This document shows positions 36,401 to 50,600 of a DNA stretch of 64,000 nucleotides, one piece after another. The stretch comes from Eublepharis macularius (lineage: Eukaryota > Chordata > Lepidosauria > Squamata > Eublepharidae): positions 144,097,464-144,161,463 of the forward strand of contig NC_072796.1 of assembly GCF_028583425.1 (NCBI RefSeq), in the 5' to 3' direction. Each line of letters begins with the position of its first letter. Within the stretch, counting starts at the first letter, position 1. The translations under genes and the position numbers were made by a program. The notes under the pieces were generated by a model. The model was not told the origin of the DNA and ran no database searches. It saw nothing but the letters and a program-made list of their open reading frames with translations.

Positions 36401-39400
36401 ATCAGCACCACCAATGGCCTCATCTTGCAGGAGCAGCAGGGGGGCCACCTCTGCAGAGAAAGCCGTGTTTCCTGCCAGCAGAAGCTGTGCTGGGCTCAGT
36501 GCCAGAAACGAGGCTGGGTCGAACCTCTGGAGGAAGCTCAAAGGGGAAATAACCATGTAGCTACTTGCCCCACAGCCAGTCTGTGGAGGGAGGTGCCCTG
36601 AGGCCTGTAATGAGCCACCTTCCCTCTGGTGGGCTGTGGCGCAGTGTGCGGGCGGGCATTGTGGATGCCACCCCTGGGTGCTTCCACACCACTCACTGCT
36701 GCTTCCCCAGTGGAGATGGCTTTTCCTCCTCCTGCGTGAAAGCAACAAAGGTCCCTGGGAACATAACAGTTGAAACACTGGAATGGGATTAAAAAATAGA
36801 ATCAGGTTAAAAGCAGTCATCAACAAGAAAGCCAAGCGGAAGGAGCAGCCCTCTCAATGGTTCTTTGAGCCACGGACGGGCTCTGAACTTGTGGAAACAG
36901 ATCAGGAGAAAGTATTTTTGGCTATATAGGAAAACATCAAGTTATTGTGCAACAGTGGTGGCAAAAACAGAGATGCTCCATGGTAGGAATTATTCAGAAG
37001 GCGGTTGGAAATGAAAGGACCAGAGCTGGAATGCCTCGGCACACATCTCTGGTGCAACTGCATCTGGGGCACCGTGGACATTTCAGGTCGACTTTTGTCC
37101 CTCTCTGAGAGTGCTAGAACTCAGAGGCACCCGCCGATCCTGATGAGCAAAAGACTGAGGACACGTGGCAGGTCTCTCTTGGGAAGGCACTGTAGAAGGT
37201 GGGCGTCCTCACAGAGAAAGCCCCACAAAGGGAAAGGGAATGGCTGCGTGCCCTTGGTGGGCAGCAGGGCCCTCTGCCGTGCTCTCTCTGCACGCCCCCT
37301 CTGTGTGTGCCAGGTGTGCCAGACAGCCTGGTGCTGCCGAGCAGCCGGTGCCGCCTCGCCCCTGGTCAGGCAAGGGAACCAAGCTGGGGGGGGGGGGGAG
37401 ACGCCTGGCTGGGTGCCAGGGCAGGCTCATGGGGCTGCCTCATGGGAAGGACGGGAGACCTTTGAAGGTTTGTTCTGGGAAGTCTCTGAAGTGCCCTTGC
37501 CAGGTGGGACTCGGGAGGGGGCCAAGGGGAGCCCCAGCCCCAGCCCCAGCCCCAGCCGAGTTCACTGCCACCCTGTCCCCCACAGCTCCTAAAGCGGCTC
37601 CTGGAGGAACGCCGAGTCCACGTGGAGCAGCTGCTGCAGGGTGGGCAGGTGCCCTTTGAACCCGCTGGCAGGACTGATGGACATGAAAGGAACGGGGGTC
37701 TCGCCAGTCTTCGGGAGAAGTGGATGGCCTTAACCCAGGAGGCAGAAGCCAGGTGAGCCCCAGCGAGCCAAGGGGGACTGGGCCTCCCCTCCCGGTGTGT
37801 GGGCCATTGAGCTCAGTCCTTGGAGTGCGTATTTGTGTGTTTTGGATCCTTCTTAGCCGCCTCTCCAGAAATCTGCTGAAGGTGGCTCATAACAAGCCTT
37901 CGGGAGCAGCAGGTTACAAAACCCTGACCTGACCTTCCCTGGATGTGACCTCGGTTACCATGGCCAACTTTTGCTTCTCAAAGAGAAAACACCCAACTGG
38001 TTTACCAGCTGGAGCCGCTTGGCCGTTGCTAGGCCAGTCCTCACAGCCACCTGGTGAAACGGGTCTCTTTTGCTCTCATTTGAAATATGAGGCTGGAGGC
38101 TGCAGGGAGAGTCGCTTGCCCAGAGCCGCTCTACACACTGCTGGCTACACACGCCCCGGGTGCCTGTGTGTTCCTTTCCTTTGCAGCCATGGTGGCCTTT
38201 GAAATCCTTCCCCAGGAGTCATTTCTGGGGCCGCTAGCTCCGCTCCACTTATCTCAGTTGCTGCCTTTTTTGGCCCGCTTGCCTGTTGGAAGGAAAGGCC
38301 CTTCCTTTTTTAAGGGTTTGCTAGATGGTTTTGCAAGAGCTCCCCCCATGATGGGGTCCTTCATCTGGCTCCTGGATAGAGTGGCACCCCAGTTCGCTGC
38401 CCCCATGGAACAGTCATGGTTCAGCCAAGACTGCTGGTGCCTGGAAGAGCCGTGGCTGTGAGCCCAATGGCAAAGCAAAGCCCCCTCGGGATTTCCCGCT
38501 GGGTCCTTCTCTCCAACAGCTTCCACACAAGGGCGCCTGCTCCCAAGGTTTCCCAGGCTTTGCAAAGGGCTCGGTGGTCTTCTAGTTGGACCTAATTTTC
38601 TTTCAGGCTTGGCCCAGGTGTCGCCTCCGGGGTCCAAGTGCAGTCCCTGCCTTGACCTGTGTGGTGGCAGGGTGAGGGCAACTCCCTTCCTCTGCCGAGA
38701 TCTCTTCACTGCATTCTGCATTCATTTTTGGCTTGGGGACCTCACAGGCCCCCTGTACCCAGCCACCTGGCCTGGCCTTCACATTGGCACAGGGGTTTTG
38801 CTGGGCATGGCTCCCAGTGAGTTGGCATCCGGCTGTTGGCTCCTGCCAAGATGCTGAGGGAAGGAAAAGGGGGCCCAGCCAGCCGGCCTGGCCTCAACTG
38901 GAGGGTCCTGCCTGTGACATCCCCGCCCCCCCCCAAGCAGTTTTGGGTTTGTGGGCCCCTCGTGGCATGGAACGGGGGTGGGGCAAATGTACAGAGCAGT
39001 CGTCCGGGTCCGTGCGCCAGTCCCCTCTGGGGCCCATTGTGCCAACGGGCTCCCCTTCCGCGTGTGCGCTTGAAGGGCTCTTGATAGAAATGCCTCTCTG
39101 GGTCTACTGAACCTCGATTCCCCCGGGGCAGGGTGGGTCGGCCTGCCCCCCCCTTCTCGCCACCTTGCCTTCTCTCCGTCCCTCCAGGCACAGGTGCTTG
39201 GAGCAGATCCTTCCCGCCGCTCAGACCTTCCAGCACTCAGTCGACTCATTCCAGGACTGGTTGGGCTCCACCGAGCGCAAGCTGGCCCAGCTCTGGCAGG
39301 ACAGCGGGGGCCTCAGCCGTGCACAGGACTCACACCAGCAGATCCAGGCAAGGCTTTGGGGGGGGGGCCTCCCGGGGCCACAGGAGGCGGTGCTGGGGAG

Positions 39401-42400
39401 GAGTTCTGGCAGAGCTCAGCTCTAAGGACGAGGGTCAGCAGGGAGCTGTGCCTTGAGCTGCTGGCCGTGAGCCTCCCCCCAGGGACGGAGCCTGGGCCTT
39501 TGAGCCTTCCTTCAGGGTTGGCAGGGTGTGAGAGGGGCCTGGCCTGCCAGGGGAAGGGGCCACAGGCCCAGCGCGAGTCCACCTGCCCCTGCCTCTAAGG
39601 AACTCCTGGCTGACGACAGGGGAGGGCGTGGATTTGGCGGGGGAGAGTGCGTGTGTCCCCTGGCTTTATTTGCCTCCTCCAGGAGCTGAGCAAGGAAATT
39701 CACTCCAAGCCGGAGGAACTGGAGCAGGTCCTGGGACACGGGCAGCGACTGCTGGGGATGGTGTCAGGCAAGTGCTGACTGCAGGGCAGGCCAGCCTGCC
39801 TTCGGAGTGGATGCGGGCGGAAGGGGCCTCTTCTGCAGCCCTGCGGCAGTAGTGGCTTTGGGAGCCCTCCCAGTGAAGGCCCTGGGGAGCAGGGCTGGTG
39901 AAGGCCCCCGCAGGGGCCCGGCTCGGTCTCCTCGGCATGCAAGACAGCCCTCTTCCACGTGCAGCCTCCGGGTTCCTCCTGAGCCCTCCTGGCCCGCAGC
40001 AGAGGGGTCCTCCCCAGAGGCCAGAGGGCTTGGAGGCACAGAGACCCGGCCAGCTGCGCTCCGCCTACCTGCCCGTTTGCCCAGCCGGCATGTTTCTGTC
40101 TTGCCCTCTGGCCGCACGGCTTTCTAAAGCCTTGTGCAGCAGATCAGGCTGAGACAGAGCGACTGCCTGAGGGTCAGCTGGGATTCGAGGGGGTGTTGCC
40201 CCCCCACACACTTTGGAGGCTGTGTGGGGCGGGAGGACTTTGCTTTGCTCTCCTCCAGACACTCGGACCTCTCAGGCACTCCTCCAGTCCTGCCTGGAGG
40301 CCCAAATGTGCGGGTTTCCTCAGTGGTCCAAATAGACCATTTCAGGTCAGAAAAACAGTGCAGGGTGGCGGGTGGGTGCCTGGAGCCCCTTCTCAACCAC
40401 GCGGTGGTCCCGAGGCAAATGGGACACTGCACATGTGAGAAGAACCTTCACCGCACGTCTCACCCCCCCCCCCACACACCCCTATCTCGTGCCCCCTGTA
40501 ACACGTGAATGAGCGCCATCCAGAGACGCGTTTTGGTGGCCCAGCTCAGATCCACACACCAAGGGGGCCTCCATGGCAGCGTCTCCTCTTCGGACCCTCT
40601 CACCACCCCACCGCCCTGCCGAGCTCTGCAGGCCTGGCAAGGTGACGGATGGGCCACTCTAGCGGAGACATCAGGGGCACCAGCAGGCAGCAAGAGGACA
40701 AGCCTTGGGGGGGGAGGGGAGGGGGAGGCTCCTGCTGATTCCAGGGCCTCGGGCTCTGCCCCTGCAGATGAAGAAGCCCAGCTTGCCCAAGAGAAGGTGG
40801 ACTCCCTGCGGATGAGGTTCCTGATCGTGGGCCGGAGCAGCACTGACATCTTGCACCGTCTGGAGCAGACCCTGGAGGCCTCCTCCCGTCTGCAGCCCCC
40901 CCAGGAGGACCTGGCCCTGTGGCTGTGCCGCATGGAACGGGAACTGTCCCCCCAGGGCAGGCAGCCTGGAGACGGGCCTCGTCCCGTCAGCACTGCGGAT
41001 AGAGAGAAGGTGACGGGCAGGGGTGGGGCAGAGGCCACTTGCTGGCGGGCTGGCGGGCGGGGGGCGTCTCCCTGGCCTCCCTTTCTGGGCCGGGGGAGGC
41101 ATGCCCATGCAGAGCCCAGACCAAAGTCCTAACTTGCTCTGCCTCCAATGCTTAGCAGGACCTCTCGGGTGGGATAGGGCGGCAACGGCTGGGGAGGCCG
41201 CACCCCCTTGCTCCCTTCCTTCCCTTTCGGGGGATACCGGATCTTACCTCCCCGAAGGAAGGATGCAGGGAGGTGGCCCTGGGTTTCAAGCCAGGACTTT
41301 TGGCCAGCACAGCCATGCGGTCCCCCGATCGGCAGCCCAGAGCATCTCCAGCACACCAGCCTCCCCAGCTGCCACCCTCTCTCCACACAAGGGGGGGGGG
41401 CTCCTTGTTCCCTGAGGACTTCCTCCTGTGTAAGGATCATGGGAGGAAGGCCCCGCCCCTGCCCCAGCCACCAAAGGGCTGACTTGGCTGCATCTGCCTC
41501 AGTTTGAGCAGGCTCTGGGGTCTGAAGAGGCCCACGTGTCCCGCCTCAGGAAGCGCCTGGAAGAGCTGGCCAAAGTCCACCTAGATGCCCACGCCATCCA
41601 CGTGCAGGTCTCCGATCAGAAGGTTGGTCCGTGGGGCCTGATGGCCCCTTGAGGGAGGGGGAGCAGAGATTCCGCGGGCAGAGGGGCGGCTAGCTGGGAG
41701 AATGGCCACAGGATGCCCTGTAGGTGGGCGCAAGGGGGTGGGGGTGGGAACTGTCCTGTCCCAGCCAGACTAGCCCCCCCCCCCCCGCCCTGCCATTCAG
41801 AATGAGTGGGCGCCTCCCTAGAGTCAGGAAGTAGCCATGGCTCAGTGGTGTGAGCAGAAGGCCCCAGGGTCAATTCCCACCCTCTCCGAGTAGAAAGGTC
41901 AGGTCGTGGGAAGACCCTGCCCTGAGGCCCCGAAGAGCCGTTGCCCGCCCGAGGAGGCAGGACTGGCCAAGGGTCTGACTCGGCACAAGGCACCTCCGTG
42001 TGTTTGCAGCAGTCCAAAGGCCAGCCTCAGTGTGGGACTGCCCACGCGGCAGCCCCGATCCACCTGCAGGACCAGGCCGCAGCGTGGCTCAAGCAGATAG
42101 CAGGTGGTCTGCTACGAGGGGCTTCCCAGGCAGGTGGCACACCTCACACACCTACGTGACTCAAAGGAAGGCAAGGAATCCTTATGGGAGATTGAGGGAG
42201 GGCTCATTTCTGACCCCAAAGCCTGTCCTCTGAGTAGCCAAACGGGGCCCCTGCCTGTCCCATCCTTCGTATGACCGTAGCCCCCTTCATCCCCAGCTCC
42301 TGGCTGCAGAGATCCTGCGCCACCATGGCCTGGTGGAACGGCTTGTGGCTATAGCAGACCCACTGCTCCTCTCCTGCCCTCCGGCTGAGCAACAGCAGCT

Positions 42401-44607
42401 CCAGGTAAGGCAAGAAGGCCACGTAAGCGGAGGAGGGCTGGGGTATCCCGGAGCCCCTGCGGTGCCCCCTCTGGCCACTGGGGGGAGAAGGTGTTCCCCT
42501 TTCCTGACCCACACCTGGAGCCAGCCACGCCTTCCCAGGGAATTGGGAGAAAACGTGAGCCGGCTCAGCAGTTCATGCCCTCTCCCTCCCCCCCCCCTCT
42601 CTCACACACACACACACAACCGCTACACTCTCCTTGCTCTGGCTTCATCGAGATCACCAAAAGTCAAGGTTTTATCACCAGCCGCTTTGCTTTAAAAGGA
42701 CTGGTGGTAGACTGGAGAAATGCATGAAATCAGCAGGGATGAGAGAGTGTCAAGAGGCATCCCGACATGGTCTCTCTCTGGGCAAGAGCATGGGGGAGGG
42801 GGCTTCCCTCTCCCACCCCCGCTAACTCTGAGCCATTGCGAAGGCAGGGCACAGCAATTCCCAAGGCAGCACAGGCTGTTTGAATCAGTCATGACTTGCG
42901 CCGCTTTCAGAGGAAGGGCCCGGTAAGCAGGAGTCTTGTGAGCCCTCAGTAGGGCCTTGGGGACGAGAATCCCCTTTGGCAGATGCTAACAGCAGGCCAG
43001 GAAGCAGAAAGGGGGACGGGCAGGGTGAGCAGTCCTGAGGTCAGAGTCAGAGGGAATCCGGTCACAAGAAGAGTCGTGCTGTGAGCTCGTTTTTCTCAGC
43101 CGGTTCAGGCTGAGAAGTGCAGAAGTGCAGGCTGGCTCTGAGGCAGAGTGAAGCAAAGCCAGGGCCACCTGCCCTCTGAGCCACCAGGCAATCCCAGGCC
43201 CCACCCACAGCCTGCCCCCCTCCCACCCATGCCCTGGCAGCTTTTCCTTGGCCAGTCTCACGGGTCGACCAGAGCTGTGTGCAGGAGAAGCCGAGGCGCA
43301 GGGCAGCGTGCACGTGGAGGGCCCTCAGCTGGAACAACAGGCGGGACTTTCACACAGGCCGGGGTGGACTGGGAAGGAGCCCTGCCTTTGCTGCATAGCC
43401 ACAAAACAGGTTGGGGGTGGCTGACGGCTCCCCAACACGAAGAAAACCTCCCTTACTATGGAGTGGTGGTCGATTGCCTGTAAAGAAAGAGGGAGGGACA
43501 GGCTGGACGGTCCGGCTGTGCTGGGCTCCCACAGGGGAGGCGGATGGTGGGGGCAAAGGTGCTTCTTTAGGGCTATCCCCTCACTAGGGTTGCCAAGGAG
43601 GCAGGGGCCTGGGGCCTGGGGGGTGGGGTAGGGGGCAGCAGGGTACCTCTGGCACAATGGAGGAGCTTCCAAACGGGCAATTTTGATTGAATCTGGCTTC
43701 AGCATGGCCCACAGCGCCCCCATCACACAGCACAACGGGGGAGTGCCGGAGCACACACATGCTTCCCCCGTGCCTCCCCCCCCCATCACTGGCCCAGTGA
43801 GCGAGGCTTAGGGATCCCATTCCCTGGTGGGGGTGAGGGACCCCCTGCTCCCAGTCTCTGCCCCCTGCCCCTCTCACCTGGCTGGTCGGGGGTGGAAGGT
43901 GTGGGAACGGGCCTAGGAACTCCTCAGCATGCTCTGGGGTACTATGGAGCACTTCCTCGTCATGCCAGACAGCGTATTTCAAACATCGTTAAAGGAAAGA
44001 CACTTGAAATTCACCTTCTCTTGCCTGGCTTCTGCTTAGAGAGAACCGAAGGTTGTTGGGCTGGCTCTGTTCATGCAAGATGTAAAAGTTGGCTCGTTGT
44101 TGGATTACTGTAATGAGCCCGACATGGGGCTGCCCTTGAGGTTACCCCAGGAACCACAACTGGTTTAGAAGGAAGTAGCTGACGGTGACACACCTGCCCC
44201 TCCCAGAGCCCCTGTTTGTTTCCAGGTTCAATTCAAGTTGCCAGTTATGATGACCCCAAGAGACCTTCGTGGCCTGGGGCCCACACCCCTGCAGGGCTGG
44301 CTCCTCTCAGACGCACCTGCCTCTTCTGGGTGCCCCTTCCCTTACGGGAGCCCACCTGGCATCTGCTGCAGCCTGTGCTTTCCCCACGGAACAGGCTCCC
44401 GGAGGAGAGAGGGGCATCGCCTCGAGGCGTTTTAAAGAGGCGCTGCAACAGCAGTCTATTCACGGGAGCTTTAATGGGGGTTGAGCTGCAGGCGTCTTTG
44501 GGGTAGGTGGGGGGCTTTACTTGAGTTTTTCTAGATATGTTTTAAAATTTGGAATTGTAAGCCATTGTGACCCTGACCTCGATAGCCCAGGCAAGCCTGA
44601 TCTCATC

Positions 44608-44670
<63 letters not shown>

Positions 44671-47600
44671 TTGAGTTATTTTTGATGTCCCGCTCAGCAA
44701 GCCTTTTAAAGGGGCAGAATTTAAAGTCTCCTGCAAGGAAGCTCCCAAGCTATGATTAAGCTGGTCAAGTTGAGCAGAGATGCTATTCAGCTGTTGAAAA
44801 ATTTCAATAACGGTTTGTGCCGTCAGCAGACTATGATCTAATAATAATAACATTTGATTTATATACCGCCTTTCAGGACAACTTAACGCCCACTCAGAGT
44901 GGTTTACAAAGTATGCTATTATTATCCCCACAACAATAATCCCTCTGTGAGGTGGGTGGGGCTGAGAGAGCTGTGAGAGAGATGTGACTAGCTCAAGGTC
45001 ACCCAGCTGGCTCCAAGCGGAGGAGTGGGGAATCAAACCTGGTTCTCCAGATCAGAGTCCTGCCGCTCTTAACCACTACACCAAACTGGCTCTCTGCAAG
45101 CTAAACAGGGTTGGCCTTGGTTAGTGATTGGATGGGAGACCTCCCCCAAAGACCAGGGGTGCCGAATCAGGCAATGGCAAACCAATTCCGTTAGTTTATT
45201 GCCTTGAAAACCCCAGCAGGGATTGCCATAAATCAGCTCTGACTTGATGGCACTCTCCACACACACACACCAAGCCCCCCGTGAACCAGAAAGGAAAGGG
45301 AGGGTGTGCAAACAGTAATGGATGCATAAACTTGGGTGGGTAAAATGAGCCAGAGGGCTTGGCGGTGCAGCTGCTGCTGTGGTGGTGGCCCAGCCGCTCC
45401 TGCTGCTCCGCCTGCCACTGGGGAAGGGGACGGGGCACCTGGAATGAACCAGGCAGGGAGAACAAAGGAAGGCGTCCGTGCCCCAAAGCTGGCTTGGCCC
45501 TCCCTCCGCAGCGGGGGAACAGCCCCAACTCGCGCCCTATTGCATATCTTGTGTGCCCCACAGCCATTGGTACAGCCGCTGCAGGAACAGGCAGAGCGCC
45601 TCTTGTGTCAGAGTTCAGCCTGCACCATGCAGCTGGAGCATGCCCAGTTGCTGCTGGCCCAGTATGCAGAGGCCCAGGAGGAGCTCTTCCCATGGCTGGA
45701 AGAGACCCAGCAGGCAGTGGGGCGCTTCTCTCCAGACGCCATCGGCTGCGACACCCTCAAGGACCAGCAGGAGCTGCTGCAGGTGAGGGAGGGAGCTGCG
45801 GGGGGGGGGCAGGGGGGCAGCATCCAGCGCCCTCATGGTGCCGAGGGCCTTCTAGCTCACACCCCACCTCTGGCTTGCACAGTGTCTTCGGGAGGCCATT
45901 GCGGAACACAGGCCCTTGATGACCAAGCTGCAGCGTGTGTCCGCGCAGCTAGCCCAGCTCTGCCCACAGGAGGCGGCCCCCTTCCAGCAGGGCTGGCAAC
46001 TGGCGGAGGAGCAGTACGGGGGCATCCGGGAGCATGTCCGCCAGGCTGCGTCCGTTTTGGAAGATGCTCTCCCCCGCTACGGCCAGGTAAGCCACCAGCT
46101 GGGTATCAGGGCACCGCCTGCGCTGGAGAGCTCCTCTCAAGCTGGGGAATGGGAGACCGGAGCCAGCAGCCGAGGGCAGAGCCTGGGCCAGGCACTCCTG
46201 CCTGACCCGGGCTTGCTGAGCCGCCCTCTTCCTCCCTGCTCCCTTCCCTTCCGAGGGCCACTGGGGCACACCCAACTCAGAGTTTTACTGCCAGCCAGGG
46301 AGCCACGAAAACCCAAGACTATGGAAAGCTAAGTTCTGGAAGCTTTCTTGTTCTCGATTAAATATGTAAACCGTACATGTTATGTAAATAGCATGTTTTT
46401 AGTCTGCATAATGAATCCAGGATATCAGATATCTTAGGCACGGACTCCTTGCCCAGAGGAAATAGAAGCGTGAACAATATGTTCCAGACAGTGCGGGGAA
46501 AGATTTGGTTTCAGAACAGGGGGGGCCCTGGTTTGGGTCAGAACCACCCTAATGGACAGGAAGAAGAGTGTGTCTCTGGTTCCACCCATGTTGTGTGGAG
46601 AGAGAACAAAAAGAGGGTTGTAATCTTCGCCCCCCCCCCCCGTTTGCTTTTGCTGTTCAGAACTGGCTCCCACACTCTGCAGTCAGTGCTTTAGAGGGGT
46701 AAAATCAAAAAGAGTCCAGTAGCACCTTTAAGACTAACCCATTTTATTGTAGCATAAGCTTTCAAGAATCAAGTTCTCTTTGTCAGATGCATGGTACAGA
46801 AAATTGGTTAGTCTTAAAGGTGCTACTGGACTCTTTTTGATTTTGCTACCACAGACTAACACGGCTAACTCCTCTGCATCTTAGAGGGGTAAAGGTTTTC
46901 TTTTGAAATGCTAACAATCAAGCCAGGAGCCTAGTTTCCAACAGTTCAACCAAGGGGAGGCTGAAGGGATGAAATTCCTCTCCTTTCCTTGCGTGGCTCC
47001 AAGGCTAACTGAAGCCGCACGAGCTTTGCCTTTTCTGCATGGCAGGAGAGGCACCCTCTCTTGCCTCCTTTGTGTGCACCCTCAGTGCAGGCCGTGTGCT
47101 CGCTCTCTGTGCGCAAGAGACCTCGGAGCCAGTCATTGGCCTCCGAGGAGCCTGCCTAGGAAAGACCCTCAGAATAGCAGTCCTGGGTTATATGAACCCG
47201 GTGCCACGAAGCTCCACGAATGCCGAAAACAGGTGCAGAAGTAACAGCCCCCGGGTTTGAATTGTTGCAGCCTGGCGGGGCAGTTGAGCTTCTAGCTCTG
47301 CCGCTGGGACTGGGCTCTGGGACCCCCAGGACCCTCCCGCCACTGTCGGACGTGAGCCTTGCTGCTCCGTTCTCCCAAGAGGAGCTTCCTAGTAGCCTGC
47401 TGGGGCAAGTCCCCGGCTCCAGCCCTCTCTTGTGCCTTCCTTGCAGCTGTCGGAGCGCCTGGAACTGATGGCGGAGTGCCTGGAGAGGCTGCAGAGCCAG
47501 GAGCCGAACCCGCCTGTGGTGCGGGGGGACTTGGCGTGGCTGCGGGAGCAAGTGAGAGGCAACAGCCTCAGGCTGGCCGAACTGGAGCAGCTTGCCGTGG

Positions 47601-50600
47601 CTCTGGAGACCCTCCGTGGGCAGCGGGATGAGCTGCTGGCCACCATGCAGGCTGGTGCAAGCGCAGGTACGCCCCCCCCCGCGGCATCTCTTGCAGCCCC
47701 AAGCCAACCGCAGCGTGCGTGCGCGTGTGCATGCGCGTATGTGCGTGTCAGCCAGTCAGCCAAATGCGTAGCTTGCCGTGAGCCAGGAAGGGCCCCTGGA
47801 CTGGCTGACGTGGCTTCTCCGCTGCTCCCCCTCTTACCTCCACTGTTGCGAGATGCCTCGGCCCCCTGGAGAGCGTCCCTTGCCCTTTGTCACCCGAGTC
47901 CCATGAGCCTCTCCTGTTTCGTGAGGGAACAAGGCCCCCCGCCTCAGCCCCTGGGCCAGCCCAGCCCCTGGCCCCTCTCCTAGCGCTGCCCTCTCCTGCT
48001 GACAGGGATCCAGGCTCGCGTGGAGCAGCTTCAGAGCCGATGGCAAGGGCTGTGGCAGCAAGCGGAGGAGCGGGAGAGCTGGCTTCAGGGCCTGCTGGCG
48101 CTGGCTGACCGCTTCTGGCGTGGGCTGTCCAGCCTGGGGGCCAGCGTGGGCGACGCCCAGCAGGTGCTGCTGGACCTGGAGGAGGCCCCCTCGGACCCCG
48201 AGGCCGTTCGGGCCAAGCTCGGGACCATGCAGGTACGGCGGCCGTGGCTTCCGGGGACTCCTGGCCCGGCAGGGGATGGTGCGTGGGCATGCCCTGGTGC
48301 TCCCTGGGGGGGAGAGCAGCCGGAGGAGCGGCCACGCTGGCTCTGGACTCGACTTCCCTGCTTGCATCAGCATCTCCATTTCATCTGTCAACGCGCATTG
48401 AAGGCAGTGGCGGTGTGGCATAGTGGTTAAGCCAGTTTGGTGCAGTGGTTAAGAGCGGCAGGACTCTAATCTGGACAGCCGGGTTTGACTCCCCACTCCT
48501 CCACTTGAAGCCAGCTGGGTGACCTTGGGTCAGTCACAGCTCTCTCAGAGCTCTCTCAGCCCCACCCACCTCACAGGGGGATTATTGTTGTGGGGACAAT
48601 AATGACATACTTTGTAAACCACTCTGAGTGGGCGTTAAGTTGTCCTGAAGGGCAGTATAATCGAACGTTGTTGTTGTTGTTGTTGTTAAGTGGCTGAACT
48701 GCAAATTAGCCCCCTGCTGGTTCAACTCCCACTCCTGCCATGAGCTCAACAGGCGGCCTTGGGTGAGCCCCTCCTCTCAGCCCAGCTCCCCAGCGGCATT
48801 GTGGGAACAATGATAACACTACCTTTCCCCCCACTCTGAGTGGGCACTCCTCTGCCCAGAAGGGCGGTATAGAGGCACATCTTCTGGGCATGGAGCAGGG
48901 GTCACTGGGGGTGTGGGGAGGGGGGCTAGTTGTGAATTTCCTGCCTTTTGCAGGGGGTTGGACTAGATGACCCTGGCGGTCCCTTCCACCCCTATGATTC
49001 TATGTTTCCCCTTCTCTTCCGCAACATCTTAAGTAACTCTGGCGAAGGGCGCTACAAGAACAGCCTTGATAGTTTGGGCTCAGGGACTGCGCCTTGTGTT
49101 TTTCAAAGCAATAGCAACTAAAGCCAGTTGGGTCTGTCTGCTTAGCTGGAGGATGCCACTTGGGGACCAAGTGGCAGCTGAAGAGACCACCGGAGGTCCC
49201 CTACTTGCGCAGCCTGCCGCCAGCTCTGTCCTTCCCAGTCAGCCAAGATCTGATTCCCCGCAAGCCAGCGGCCAGGCAGCCCTGCCTGTTGTCCTCGCAG
49301 CCGTCTCTGCAGGCGATCCCCTTGATGTAGCTACCCAGCCCTTCCCCCCTTTGCCGCTCCAGGTGCTGCGAGAGGAGATTGACGCTCTGCAGAGCGAGCT
49401 GGATTCCTTGGGTGTCTTGGGCACGCAGCTGATGTCCTCCTGCGGAGACGGGGACAAGCCAGATGTCACCAAGAGCTTGGACGATGTAAGCAGGGTGGAC
49501 TCTAAAGCTGCAATGCCACAGGGGCTGCATGGCCGTCTGGGGCTCTGGGAGGGGATGCGTGGAGGGTGCACGGGCAGGGCATTTTCCAAGACCGACTCCC
49601 GTGGGAAAGTGATTGTGCACGGCACTCCTGACACACAGCCCCCTCCCCATGCCAGCCAGCTGGCATGGGAATGGGGGGGGGGTCAACCAGGACCCGGGAA
49701 GAGGCAGGCTGCCATTGCCTCTTGGCCGTAAAGCTCCCTGAGCAACTTTGGGCCGGCCCTTCCGGCTCAGCCTAGCCCTCCTCACAGGGCTGTTTACAAG
49801 GATAAAATGAAGGCAGGGCGCCAGGTGAACTCCTTGGCGAGCAGCGGCGGGGGGTGGGGGGGGGGAGTGCAGGGCATCACGCGGGGCCAGCTTCCTCATG
49901 AGGAGGACGTTCAGAAGACTTGCGGCCTCTTGTCAGGAGCTGGCTGTTTTTGATGTACCGATGCAGCAGATACGGGAGGCCAGCGGGCGCTTCTGTTCCT
50001 AGCCCCTTGCCTCCTGCCAGCCCCTTCTCCCAGCCTTGCTCTGCCCCCTGCAAAAGTTAGTCCATCCCCTCCCAACCAGGAACTTATGGCACATCACAAA
50101 CCCCTGGCGTAGCCACTAGCCGTCCATCACCAGCCATTCCTCGTGGAGACTCCTTCCATGACGTGCGCCTCCCTCGCTGGCGCAGCCAGGCTTTGGGTTC
50201 CCATATGGGCTCTCCAGGATGACCCAAGTGGGTGGCAGGGGCTCACGGGTGGGCGGGCGCTCTGCGCGCTGCTTCCGCCCACCTGTTGGGTTCGCTCCCT
50301 TCCCCTTTCCGCAGCTTTACTCCTCCTGGAGCAGCCTCAGCAAGATGTGGACGGAGCGGCAAGGCCGGCTGGCGGAGCAGCTGCAGGCCTCCCTCCTGTG
50401 CCGGGAGACTGTGGAGGTGAGAGGGCACCCGTAGGCCCCGCTCCGCCCCCAGCCCCGGGCTCGTCTTTTCCCTGGGGGCCAGCACTGGCCCTGGGGGCTG
50501 TTGCCTCGCCAGCCTGCTCCTCGGCCTCCTGGGCATGGGGCCTGCCGCTGTGGATGCGTTCGACCTGAGGCTGCAGCTCCCTGGCCCCACAGGTTGGGTG

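Noticed and set aside
38087..38461. Open frame in the intron before exon 4
   Set aside because: No acceptor/donor pair in phase with exons 3 and 4, and no family match.
41160..41270. Missing helix exon between exons 6 and 7
   Set aside because: A cttagcag acceptor is present, but the following frame ([14 protein letters not shown]) bears no resemblance to the expected helix and lacks a donor in phase.
45100..45150. 5S rRNA gene
   Set aside because: Only the 3' half of 5S is present, diverged, and attached to a SINE body.
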